This document shows positions 13,128 through 23,564 of a stretch of DNA of 64,000 bases, one piece after another. Position 1 is the first letter of the stretch; each line of letters begins with the position of its first letter. Below the pieces are notes generated by a model that worked only from the letters and a program-made list of their open reading frames with translations, made no database searches and was not told where the DNA came from. Origin of the DNA: Paratrimastix pyriformis (Eukaryota > Preaxostyla > Paratrimastigidae); assembly GCA_027972325.1 (NCBI GenBank), contig JAPMOS010000004.1, positions 434,001 through 498,000 on the forward strand. The letters are read 5' to 3'. The position numbers and the translations under genes were made by a program.

Positions 13128-13510
13128 GCGGCGGCGGTGGCCTTTTTCTTCTTTTCCTGTGCTGAGGCAGCCACGGCCTGGCTGTGCTTTCTTTGCCATT
13201 TATTTGGTGTCGTTTTCCCGGTTTTTCCTCCTCCTCCCTCATTGCCGCTTGTTTTTCTTCATCGTGCGGCTGTGTTTCCTTATCGATTGTGAATTAACAC
13301 GAAACTCGAAGAGCTGCCGGAGTCGGTCGGTCGGCGGGGCTTGTCACCGGCAGCCGTCAAAAGTCAACTGCCCCAGACACACTCCCCAGTTGACCGCAAC
13401 CCCTTGGAGGTGCTAGATTTTACAAAGCTCCAGAAGGATTGAAACAAAAAGGTTAAACCAATTTCCTCAATCTGTTTCCGTTCACGTTTGTTCAGATTGA
13501 GACGACATCG
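13128..13510. other. Intergenic spacer between gapN and the LRR gene
   Basis: A T/C-rich 3' flank of gapN is followed by unremarkable sequence. No open frame or repeat in it is convincing. Confidence 0.5.
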
Positions 13511-15687
13511 ATGATCGAGTTTCTCCCGTCAGAACTCCTGCTGAAGATTGTAGAAACCTCCTTCTACCCACTTTTCACATACACGCAGCTCCTTAGCCTC
13601 TCGCATGCTCCGCGCACGATCATTCGGGGCACCCTTCGTGAGATGTCATTCGAAGAGCCCGATTCAGTCTTGTCCCTGCGCGATTCCGCCACTGTCACGA
13701 CCGATGTCCTGGCCGCACTCATCGGTCCCTGCAGAAACCTCACCAAGCTATCACTTCCCAAGTGTCCTTGGGAGGAGCCTCCTCCATCTTCCGAGCCGCC
13801 CCAACCGCCTGCACGAACTCCTGGGTGGAAGAGGCCTTTGCCGGACACGACCGATTGGCGATTCTTGTGGATCTTCCCTCATCGGATTTGTTCCTGCCGA
13901 CAGCTGAGCTGATCTTGAACCACCTGCCCTGCCTGGGGGAACTCCACCTCCGTGGCACGCTCAGCACCCGCTTCCTGGCGACCGTGGCGCGTGCCTGCCC
14001 CAACCTTCAGGCTCTCCGATGCTCGGTGGTGTCCGACCCGCCCGATGTTGCGGCACTATTGCCCCTGGCAGGATCTCTGCAGCAGTTCCACTTTGGCGGA
14101 AGCACACCCTTCCCTTCGGTCGGGGGCATGGCTGCCCTAGTGCGGAGCCTCTCGGCCGTATGGCGGCTCAAGATCTGCGGCTGCCCCTCCTCGGCTCTCG
14201 AGCCCATTGCTGGTCACCTGACCCGGCTCACGCTGGATCGGCTCGATGACCTTCCCGGGCCGTGGCTCTGTCGGCTGGAGCGTCTCTCCATGTCGCCGCG
14301 GCTTCACTCCTTTCCGGCGCCCCTGGCCAGCCTGCTGGCCGCCAATCAGGCCACCCTGAGCCGGGTCGCGTTGACCACCAGCCTGGCGTCGCAAGATCTC
14401 GTGGCCTCCCTGAACGCCCTCCCGCGGCTGACCCACCTCAAGCTGTCCGGCTCCCTTCCGGACCTGCCCCCCGCGTTACTCGACCGATTGGTGCGCCTCA
14501 CGATGACCAGGTGGGAGCGCGTATCCACCCGCCACGTGCGCATTGCCAGCAGCAGTCTCCAGGAACTCCGGCTCTTGACGAGACCGGGCCCCGGGTTCAG
14601 GCTGTCCCTGCGCTGCCCCTCCTTGGTGACCCTCTTCATGCCCTGGCTGAGCCGCCGGTGGCCGGGGCAGCTGGTCGAACTGGATTGCCCGCGACTCCGC
14701 AGCATCTCCGGGGTGCCCGAGCACTTCGTGGGCCCGGCGACGGCCATGCCCCAGCTGGAGGCGGTCCGTGGTCGATGCGACCCCGGCTGGCTGGCCCACC
14801 TGATGGCTGACGCGCCGCGGCTGCGCGAGCTGCACTCCGTCCTCGTCCACTCCCAGCCGGACCCGCTGGCCAGACTGTGCGCATCCAGCTCGCTGGTGAA
14901 CCTGTGGCTGGACTTGGACTTGGACGTGGCCAAATTGCCCAGTCCGCTCGTCCTGAGGCTGCCGGGGCAGCTGGAGCGTCTGGGGGTCTTCACCAGCAGC
15001 CAGACCCGGGGCGCAGCAGGTGGGGAAAACCCGCCGTCGGCCCCATTCGACATCCAAGTGGAGGCCCCCGGGCTTCGTTTCTTCAGGCTGTCGCACGGGG
15101 GTGCTACTCCTGCGATGGCCATCGTTCCCGTGCGGTTGCGCCTCCGAGCCTGCCCGTCCCTGGTTGTGCTTCACCTCTCGCCACCCGGCCCTGTGATCGC
15201 CGATCTGGACGAGGGGATTGCACTTCGGGGTCTTCATCTCGAGGGGAAAGCGTGGACCGCAGCGCCAGAGTCCGTGCTGGGCTGCATGACCCGACACGGG
15301 GCCCGCCTGCACCGGGTCTGGGCCGTATCCACCCCCGACGTCGCCGTATGGACCCAGCTGGTTGGGGCCCTGTGCGGGCTGCCCCACCTGACCAGCCTCT
15401 GTCTGTCCTTCGAGGCACCCGAACTATCGCTGGCCTGCCCCCAACTGCGCGTCCTTGAGCTGCTCGGGATGGCGACCCGGCTCCTGGCGGACGGGAATCC
15501 TGTCCCGCGCAGGCTGGTGCTGGCCTGCCCGCTTCTGGAGGAACTCGTCGGCTGCATTGGGGAGGCCCTGGGACAGCTGGAGTTTTCCCTGCCCGCACCC
15601 AACCTGCGCTGTATCAGGAAGGTGAACGAACCCTGGCGGGAGCGGCTTGCCGTAATGTGCCCCGGCGCTTGCCTCTATGGGGCGTGA
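13511..15687 (+). CDS. F-box-like / leucine-rich-repeat protein with one frame break
   Basis: The N-terminus (MIEFLPSELLLKIVETSF, then SLSHAPRTIIRG) resembles an F-box: LPxELL, then a hydrophobic helix. The rest is a long solenoid of irregular leucine-rich repeats (for example LPCLGELHLRG, LPRLTHLKLSG, CPQLRVLELLG) up to the stop at 15685-15687, in all about 720 residues. The family usually presents substrates to SCF ubiquitin ligases. The opening block (frame of 13511) and the solenoid (frame of 13762) are in different frames. The switch falls around 13740-13790, where no intron of normal size fits, so either one base is missing or miscalled or the copy is broken. Many divergent paralogs would be expected for this type of gene. 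There is no signal peptide and no membrane segment. Confidence 0.65.
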
Positions 15688-16023
15688 GCCAGTCGTTAGC
15701 AAATTATATAGGCCCTGTTGGATGGAGAGCCACGAAACACGCACTCGTTCGACACAAGAGGCGAAGCCAAAATTTGGGGCCGTCCCCTTTAAGACCGGTA
15801 ATTTTTGAGATTTTGTGTGAAAATTCGGAAACTGTCTCTGCCCACACCCCTCCCTCGCAGAGCCCCCCCCTTCAGGGCGTAAAGAGAGGGGGACCAAAGC
15901 TACACAACGGTGTGCCAACGAAGCCTCCTTTTGACATTTCGGCGCCAGTAGCGGGGGATCGCGCCTTTGGGGTGGCATTCGCTCTTCTCGGTGCCTTCCG
16001 GACCGGTGCATGTCCAGTAGTGT
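15688..16023. other. Intergenic spacer
   Basis: The spacer lies between two genes on the same strand. I see nothing with coding potential and no clear promoter element. Confidence 0.4.
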
Positions 16024-17960
16024 ATGACTTGTGAACCTCCCACTCCTGCTACGGCAGTGATTGCTGGATTGTCAGTTGCAGCCTCTGGAATTTCGGCCTT
16101 GGCTTGTCTCCTTTTCTGCATCCTCTACATCATACTCCGTAAGCACCACACTTTTGGTGGTCTCCTGGCTTTTTTCTTTTCTCTAAGTCAGCTGGGATCT
16201 TCTCTATCTCTGATCGTAAGTGATTCTTTTGTCCTCACGAGAACCTGTGAACTGCCCTTGATCAACGAGGCCGTTCTTCGGGCCTTTGTCATCGGACCTT
16301 TTGTTGCCGCTCTTGCCTGGTTGATCATCATCTACGTCAACGATCTTTTTGTTCATCTTTTCAACTTGACTTACATTGTGATCTCCCGCCTTCAAATCGG
16401 GTACCATCTCTTTGTCTGGGGCATCTCGCTCACCCTTGCTGTCGTCCTGCCGGTTGTCATGCACACTGCCTACCCGCACGACTCCGTCTGGATGCTCTGC
16501 CAGCCCGACATGGATTTCAACCCTCTCCGGCTCACGGGGTTCATCGCCGTGGTTGTAACCCTGGTGGTCATCAGCTACTCCTTCCTGATGCTCTACTGGG
16601 GGCTGAAGACCCGAGGCCTCGTCGGCCCGCATGCCAAGGACCTCGTCTTCGCCCATACCAGGCGGCGGCGACTCCACGTGGCCTTCTCGGTGAGCTTCCT
16701 GCCCCACATCATGGTCATCGTCATCAGGGACATCATGCTCCACTGCGGTCCGCCTTCGCCACCCCCCCCCCCCCCCACCCCCACCCCCGTCCCATTCACC
16801 ACCGCGCCACACTGCCCCTCCCCCAGATCTGATTGCCCCCTCGGGCCCGGCGTTCAACGCCGTGACGATGGCCGCCCAGGCGACGGCGGTGCTCTTCCGG
16901 CTGTGGGGATGCACCTCGACCGGGGGCCTCATGTCCACCGGCCGGATGGGCTACAAGGCCCGCCCCCTGCCGCTCCCACCCACCGCCCCCTCGCAGGGCC
17001 GCTGCTTCCCCTTCTGACTCCCGCGCCACCCCGCCTCGCCTCACCGCAGGTGGTGCCCCTTCTGGGTCGGTTGGCCACCTACCTGGGCTACGTCAACGTG
17101 CTGGCCTGCTGCGGGTGCTGGATGCCCCGGCGGACGACCCGGGCGGTGCGGGTGCGGCTGCAGCTGATGCCGCCCCGGCGAGGCCAGCCCCCCGTGGTCC
17201 TGGCCCTCGACCCGGCCCCCTACGAGGCCTCCCTGCCAACCTCGGTCCGCACCTTCGACCGGGCAGCATCGCCTGCCCCATACCCGGCCCCTGTCCCCCG
17301 CCTCCCTGCTACAGACCTCTGCCTACCCCTCACCCCCCCACCCGTGCGGCGCTTGACGTCTCGGTCTGGCCTGACGACTCCATCCCCCACAGGCCATCAT
17401 GGAGTCGGTCACGGCCACCCTGAGCACAAACACGGCCACCGCAGGTCAGCCCCTCCTCCGTTCCCCCTGTCGATCGGTGGCCCGTGGCGTTGGTGTGACC
17501 CGTGTGCGGCCCACGCGGCCCGTCTCCCTGGCTCACCCCGCCCGCCTGTGGGGACGCGACTGTGGGGGGCAGGCGTGCAACCGGTGCCGTTTTCGTACGC
17601 CCGGGGGCCCGAGGCCGCCGACGGGGCTGCCGAGGTCCGCGGCAGCACACACAGACACACGCAGACAGGCACACGATCGGTCCCTTTGCGCCCCAAGGGC
17701 CCTCGGCCCCCCATCCCATGGTCCGGTGGCTGACATGGCTTTCACCCTCCCTTTCTGCCCACCACGGCAGCAGGGGAGTGCGGGGGCCACGGGACCATCC
17801 AGCAGCGGCGCCACTGCGAGGGGCGCTTCACCCGGCCCCGAGTCCGACGCGCCCCCGGCATTTGAGAGCGCGTCCGTGCCCCCGCCGCCGCCCCTGCGCT
17901 TCCCCACCGGCACCTCTCTGCCCTTCTCCTCGCCGCCGCCCCTTGCCGGGTTGCGGGTCA
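16024..17960 (+). CDS. Seven-transmembrane receptor, cAMP-receptor/secretin-like GPCR
   Basis: Exon 1 (16024-16747) encodes six hydrophobic helices: AVIAGLSVAASGISALAC, LLAFFFSLSQLGSSLSLIV, an AFVIGPFVAALAWLIIIYV helix, the YHLFVWGISLTLAVVLPVV helix, IAVVVTLVVISYSFLML and FSVSFLPHIMVIVIRDIML. After an intron with donor GTCCG (16748-16826), exon 2 adds the seventh helix (AFNAVTMAAQATAVLFRLW). A cytosolic tail follows (VVPLLGRLATYLGYV, then CCGCWMPRR). Two cysteines in the loops could form the usual disulfide. Topology and helix order suggest a CAR-like receptor (Dicty_CAR clan) that couples to G proteins; ligand unknown. The tail is low-complexity (Pro/Ser/Ala), and the 3' end is uncertain because the frame stays open to 18442. 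Fusion to the downstream membrane gene is possible. Confidence 0.65.
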
Positions 17961-18307
17961 TGGACGCGACATCAATCTCTTTTTCGGGATCTCAGTTTGA
18001 GTCTGGGCAGGCGGACTGCGAACATTCTGTCCGCCTGGAAGTCTGCCCCCCAAGGAAACACATAACACCAAGATTCGATGGGTCCCGGTCATCGGGGTCC
18101 CGGATCGCGCCTTCGCGCCCCCGCCCGTGCGGCTGCCTGCCCGGCCCTCGTCTCGCCCCCACGGCCAACCGCTGCAACTGCAACTCAAGCCCCCCCCCCC
18201 CCCTGCCCCGACTTGGGCTGCTGGGCTTGGGTCTGGGCTGCAGGCTGCACCGCACCCGGAGCAGCGCCCCCCTGACCGCCGCGGGGCCTCCCCGGGACCC
18301 AGTGCCC

Positions 18308-18560
18308 ATGCCCCCGGGCTGCCTGACGGGGTGCGCCAAGACCTTCGACTGGTGCTGCTGCTGCGAGGCCGCCTGCGCCCCTTGCTGCAAGGTCGGCGCC
18401 CCTACGGGGCCCCCCTTTCCGTCCCCGCCCGCCGCGTCCTGAGGGTGTGCTGATGACGCCCACCCACCCACCCACCCACCCATTGGCCCATTGGCCCATT
18501 GGCCTGCCCTCCGTCTTGACGACAGTCCTGCTGCGCCTCATCGCCTGCCCCTGTGCCCAT

Positions 18561-18596
<36 letters not shown>

Positions 18597-21500
18597 TCTG
18601 TGTCTTGGCAGTGCTGCTGCGCGCCGCCCGGCCGGCGGGGCCTGGTGGACGTCCTGGTCGATGCGTCGCGGGTCGTCTGGCGGGTGCTCGTCAGCGGGCC
18701 CATCCTCATCGTCTACACGGTACGCACCCCCCCCCCCCCCCTCCTCCTCCTCCTCCATGGCTCCACGTCAGACCCCTTCCTCCATGCCCCCTCTGGCCTC
18801 ATATGTCATGCTCTCTGCCGCCTGGCCGGCCAGCCGCATGCGCCCTGAACCTCATCCGAGACATGACCCGCTCGTCCCGTTGTGTCATCCAGATCATCAC
18901 CCAGATCATCACCCAAGATCATCGCCATCATCCATCATTGTCATCATCCACCATCATCATCCACCATCATCATCAATCATCATCAACCAGCATCATTAAC
19001 CAGCATCAGCATCACCCAAATCACCATCATCCACATCTTTCTCTCACGCTCATCGATGGGGGCCTGCCTGCCTGCCTGCCTGCCTGCCCTGCCTGCCCTG
19101 CCTGCCCTGCCTGCCCTGCCTGCCCTGCCTGCCTGCCCTGCCTGCCTGCCCTGCCTGCCCTGCCTGCCCTGCCTGCCCTGCCTGCCCTGCCTGCCCTGCC
19201 TGCCCTGCCCTGCCTGCCCTGCCTGCCCTGCCTGCCCTGCCTGCCCTGCCTGCCTGCCCTGCCTGCCCTGCCTGCCTGCCGGCTGGCGCCTGGGGGGGTC
19301 GTAGGTGGTGAACATCCTGCTGCTGTACCCGGCGGCCTCGATGTACGACGTCATCGGGAGCGGCGGCTGGATGCTGGCCGTGGTGGCCGTCACCGACGGG
19401 GCCGTCCTCTACCTGGTGGTGGTGCTGGCCCTGGCCCCCCAGATGCCCTTCTACCTGGTGGCCGCCCTGGTGCTCATCATGCTGGCCGCCGTCTTCGCGC
19501 TCTCATTCATGCTCATCATGCGGTCTGCCCCACGCACCTCCCGACCCGCCGCCCGTCGCCTCCCGGGCCCCTGAAGCTGCAGCCGCAGTTCCCCACCCAG
19601 ACAGCCGGCGGGCGCTCACGCCCCCCCCCCCCCCCCCCCCCCCCCCCCCCATGGGTTCCTCCCCCTGACCCGATGCCCGGTGGTGGTGTGGCGGCGCTGC
19701 AGGTCCTCGTACAGCCCCGTGCTGACGGCCATCAACCGGCCCTCGACCCACGTCCGGTGGACGCTGATGAACGCAATCCAGATGCTCACCCTGGTCCGCC
19801 CCCCCCCCCCCCCTGCCCCGGCTTTCCTCAAGTCACAGTGCGCCCCGCTCGCGGGCCGTTCCCGCTCGCCTCAACCCGACCCGGAGCTGGCGCTCACCAT
19901 TCCGTCCCCCCCCCCCCCGGCCCGTCCCCAGACGCTGGAGTTTATCCAGATCATGGGCATGTCGCTGAACGGCAAGGACTTCCTGCCGCCCGGCTTCGGG
20001 CACATCTTTCGCTACGCCGTGCTCGACTTCGGCTCGGGTTCGTACGGCATCTCCTTCGCAATCTTCGGTCCGCCACCCATACCCGGCCGCCCCCGTCCAC
20101 CTGTTCGTCCACCCCCCGCCCACCCCGCCTGCGCCTCCGCACTGGCCCATCATCACGACCGGTCCTCCATCCCTTTTGGTGTGGGCCTGGGCTGGGCAGC
20201 GGGCATGCTGACGCTGTGGTGTCTGGTGTACGCCCTGCCCCTGGCGGCCGACCTGGGGCTCTTCCGCGGCCGCCTGGCGACGGCCCTCGAGCAGAACATC
20301 ATCAAACACCTCGTCACCGAGCTCTTCACCGTCCGCACACAGACACACCTGGATGCCACACACCTCTATGACACAGACACACCTGGATGCCACACACCTC
20401 TATGACACAGACACACCTGGATGCCACACACCTCTATGACACAGACACACCTGGATGCCACTCACCTCTATGACACAGACACACCTGGATGCCACACACC
20501 TCTATGACACAGACACACCTGGATGCCACACACCTCTATGACACAGACACACCTGGATGCCACTCACCTCTATGACACAGACACACCTGGATGCCACACA
20601 CCTCTATGACACAGACACACCTGGATGCCACTCACCTCTATGACACAGACACACCTGGATGCCACACACCTCTATGACACAGACACACCTGGATGCCACA
20701 CACCTCTATGACACAGACACACCTGGATGCCACTCACCTCTATGACACAGACACACCTGGATGCCACTCACCTCTATGACACAGACACACCTGGATGCCA
20801 CTCACCTCTATGACACAGACACACCTGGATGCCACTCACCTCTATGACACAGACACACCTGGATGCCACTCACCTCTATGACACAGACACACCTGGATGC
20901 CACTCACCTCTATGACACAGACCTGGATGCCACACACCTCTATGACACAGACCTGGATGCCACTCACCTGTATGGCACGACACAGACCCGTATGACGCAC
21001 ACCGACATCCTTTCAACATCGTCCTTTCTCATTCTGTTTCTGTCCAACACTGGCGCACACTGGCACACCAGAAGGGCGGGCGGGAGGTCCGGGGGGGCAT
21101 ACACACCGTCCAATCTCGATGACGATCGGACTTCGCCTCGTTCGGTGGGGGCGGGGCGGGTGGGGCGCAGGGGCCGCTGTACTTCCTGATGACGGGCTCG
21201 GTGTTCAAGGCCACCCAATGCTTCTTCACCAACGGGGACTACCGCCTCCGCCTCGATCTGGACCTCCACTGCTGGAAGGTCCCCCGGCCACCCGCACTCA
21301 CCACACCGGCCGGCAGACACCCCGACAGACACGTGTCGCCATCCCCCCCCCCCCCCCCCGGCCCGGTCGCATCCTCACCCTGTCTGTCTGTCTGACTCTC
21401 CCCGGGGGGTGGGCCGTGCCTGGTCTCTCGGCCCCACGCAGGGCCAGCACCTGTTCTACGCGGGCTTCTCGCTGATCGGGTTCCTGCTCTTCTTCCCGGC

Positions 21501-23533
21501 CTGCACGCTGAAGCCCAACGGCAGCAACCTTCTTCGCCCTGCCCGGAAACGACATCAAGTTCGTCCCGGTCTTCGTCATGCTCCGCAACTGGCTCTTCTG
21601 CCTCCAGGGTCCGCCCCCTGGTGCCGCCCGTACCCCCAGCAGCCCCACCCACCCACAGCCACCCCGAGCCGTCTGTCGGCCCGTGCCGCCACCTCCCTTT
21701 CGGGGCTGACCGCCTTCCAAATCGCGCCGGCCTGCGCTCATCTCATCGTTTCCCATCCTGCTGTGCCCTCGGCTGGCTTCCTCACTCTGCTGCTGCCGTG
21801 CCCTCGGCTGGCTTTCTCACTCTGCCTCTGCTGCTGCCGTGCCCTCGGCTGGCTTTCTCACTCTGCTGCTGCCGTGCCCTCGGCTGGCTTCCTCACTCTG
21901 CTGTTGTTGCTGTGCTTTCGGCTGTGGTGCGCGGGGCGGGCGGGCGGGGGTGCGGGCCGCGGGGGGGTTGTGGTGGCTACAGGGCCGTCACCAACCTGGG
22001 CTACGTGCTGCTGGTGGGGGTGCCCTTCCTGCAATCGGTCATCCAGTTCCTTGTGGCGGCCCTGCTGCTTGGCTTCAACCTGCGCCTCCGCCCCTGCCTG
22101 ATGCCCGTCCGCACCACCCCGCCACGCCCCCTTGCCCCTTCCCCTTGTCCCTGCCTGCCCTGCCCCCTGCCTGCCCTGCCTGCCCTGCCTGCCATCATCG
22201 CCGTGTGGGGGCGTTCGGGGGCGGCCAGTTCGGGAACACCATCCGCACGGTGACCTGCCTGTGCGCCATCTACACGGCCCTCCTGACGGGCCTCACGTAC
22301 CCATTCACGGCCGGCAACCCCGGGGCGGCCGAGGCGGAGGGCTGGGGCTGGGCCCTGATGGGGGCCTGCCTGGGGGGCTGGTCGCTCATCTGCGGCTTCT
22401 TCGTCTTCTGGCACCGCTTCCAGGCCCGCCGCGGCATGCACTACGAGGGCAGGTCCGCCCCCCCCCCCCCCCCCCACCCCCCGCCCACCCATCCCGTCCC
22501 GTCCCGTCCAGTCCAGTCCAGTCCCGTCCCGTCCCGTCCCGTCCCGTCCCGTCCCGTCCCGTCCCGTCCCGTCCCGTCCCATCGTCCCGTCTCCCTACCG
22601 GCTCTCATATGTGGGTGGGCGGTGGGTGGCGACCCATGCAGCTTCGCGGACCTGTTCTGCTGCTGCTTCGTCGGGCACCGCAAGAAGCGCACCACAGCCC
22701 CGCAGCTCAGCGCCCGGTGTTGGGCGGTCCGCGCCATCCTACCCCTCCGCCCCGCCCCGCCCCATCACTCGGCCGGCAGAAGCCCTCCCCCCCCCCCCCC
22801 CCCCCCCCCCCATCTCCTCCTTCTCCCATCCGTTTCATCTGAGATTTGCTGGGGCGGCGGGCTGTTTGGGGTGGGTTGGGGGGCGTTTGACGCAGACCGG
22901 TTCACGGCGCACGTCTTCCTGCGGGTGCTCATCCAGGACGCCCAGGCGGCCCGCCCCAAGCAGGAGGAGTCCCTCAAGGCCCTCCTCGCCATCTCGGCCC
23001 AGGGTCTGCCTGCCCCCCTCCCTCCCCCTCATTATGCACAACCTTTATCCTCTTCCACCTCCCGATCGCCCCCAGAGGACACCCGGTTCAAGATTGTCAT
23101 GTCGGGGCGCTGGACATGATCCTGATGCTGCTCCGCAAGGGACAAGACCCCCGCCACCCGGCTGCTGGCCCTGCGCATCCTGGCCAACCTCCTCAGGGAC
23201 AGTCTGCAGCCCCCCCCCCCTCCCCCCCCCCCCCGCCGTCCCTCACCCTCCGCCAAACCCCCGCCCAACATCACTCACACCCGCCTGCCCGTCCGCCCTG
23301 CAGGTGGATCGCGTGGCCGGGCCACCTCGCTGGCGCAGTTTCTGGTGCAGTACAGCATGGACAAGCAGTGCCCCGACCTGCAGGAGGCCTCCATCCGGGC
23401 CATGGCCCTGCTCGCCCTCAGCGGTCCGCCCGCCCGGACAAGGCCATGACGACGATCACGGCGACGCACCAGGGCGGCACGCAGCACCATCCCCATCGCC
23501 ATGATCGCCACCCAACCATCGCCTCTGTGCCCC

Positions 23534-23564
<31 letters not shown>

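Noticed and set aside
20330-20982. Regular repeats resembling a CRISPR array
   Set aside because: The units are head-to-tail with no unique spacers, the array sits in an intron of a eukaryotic gene, and no cas genes are present.
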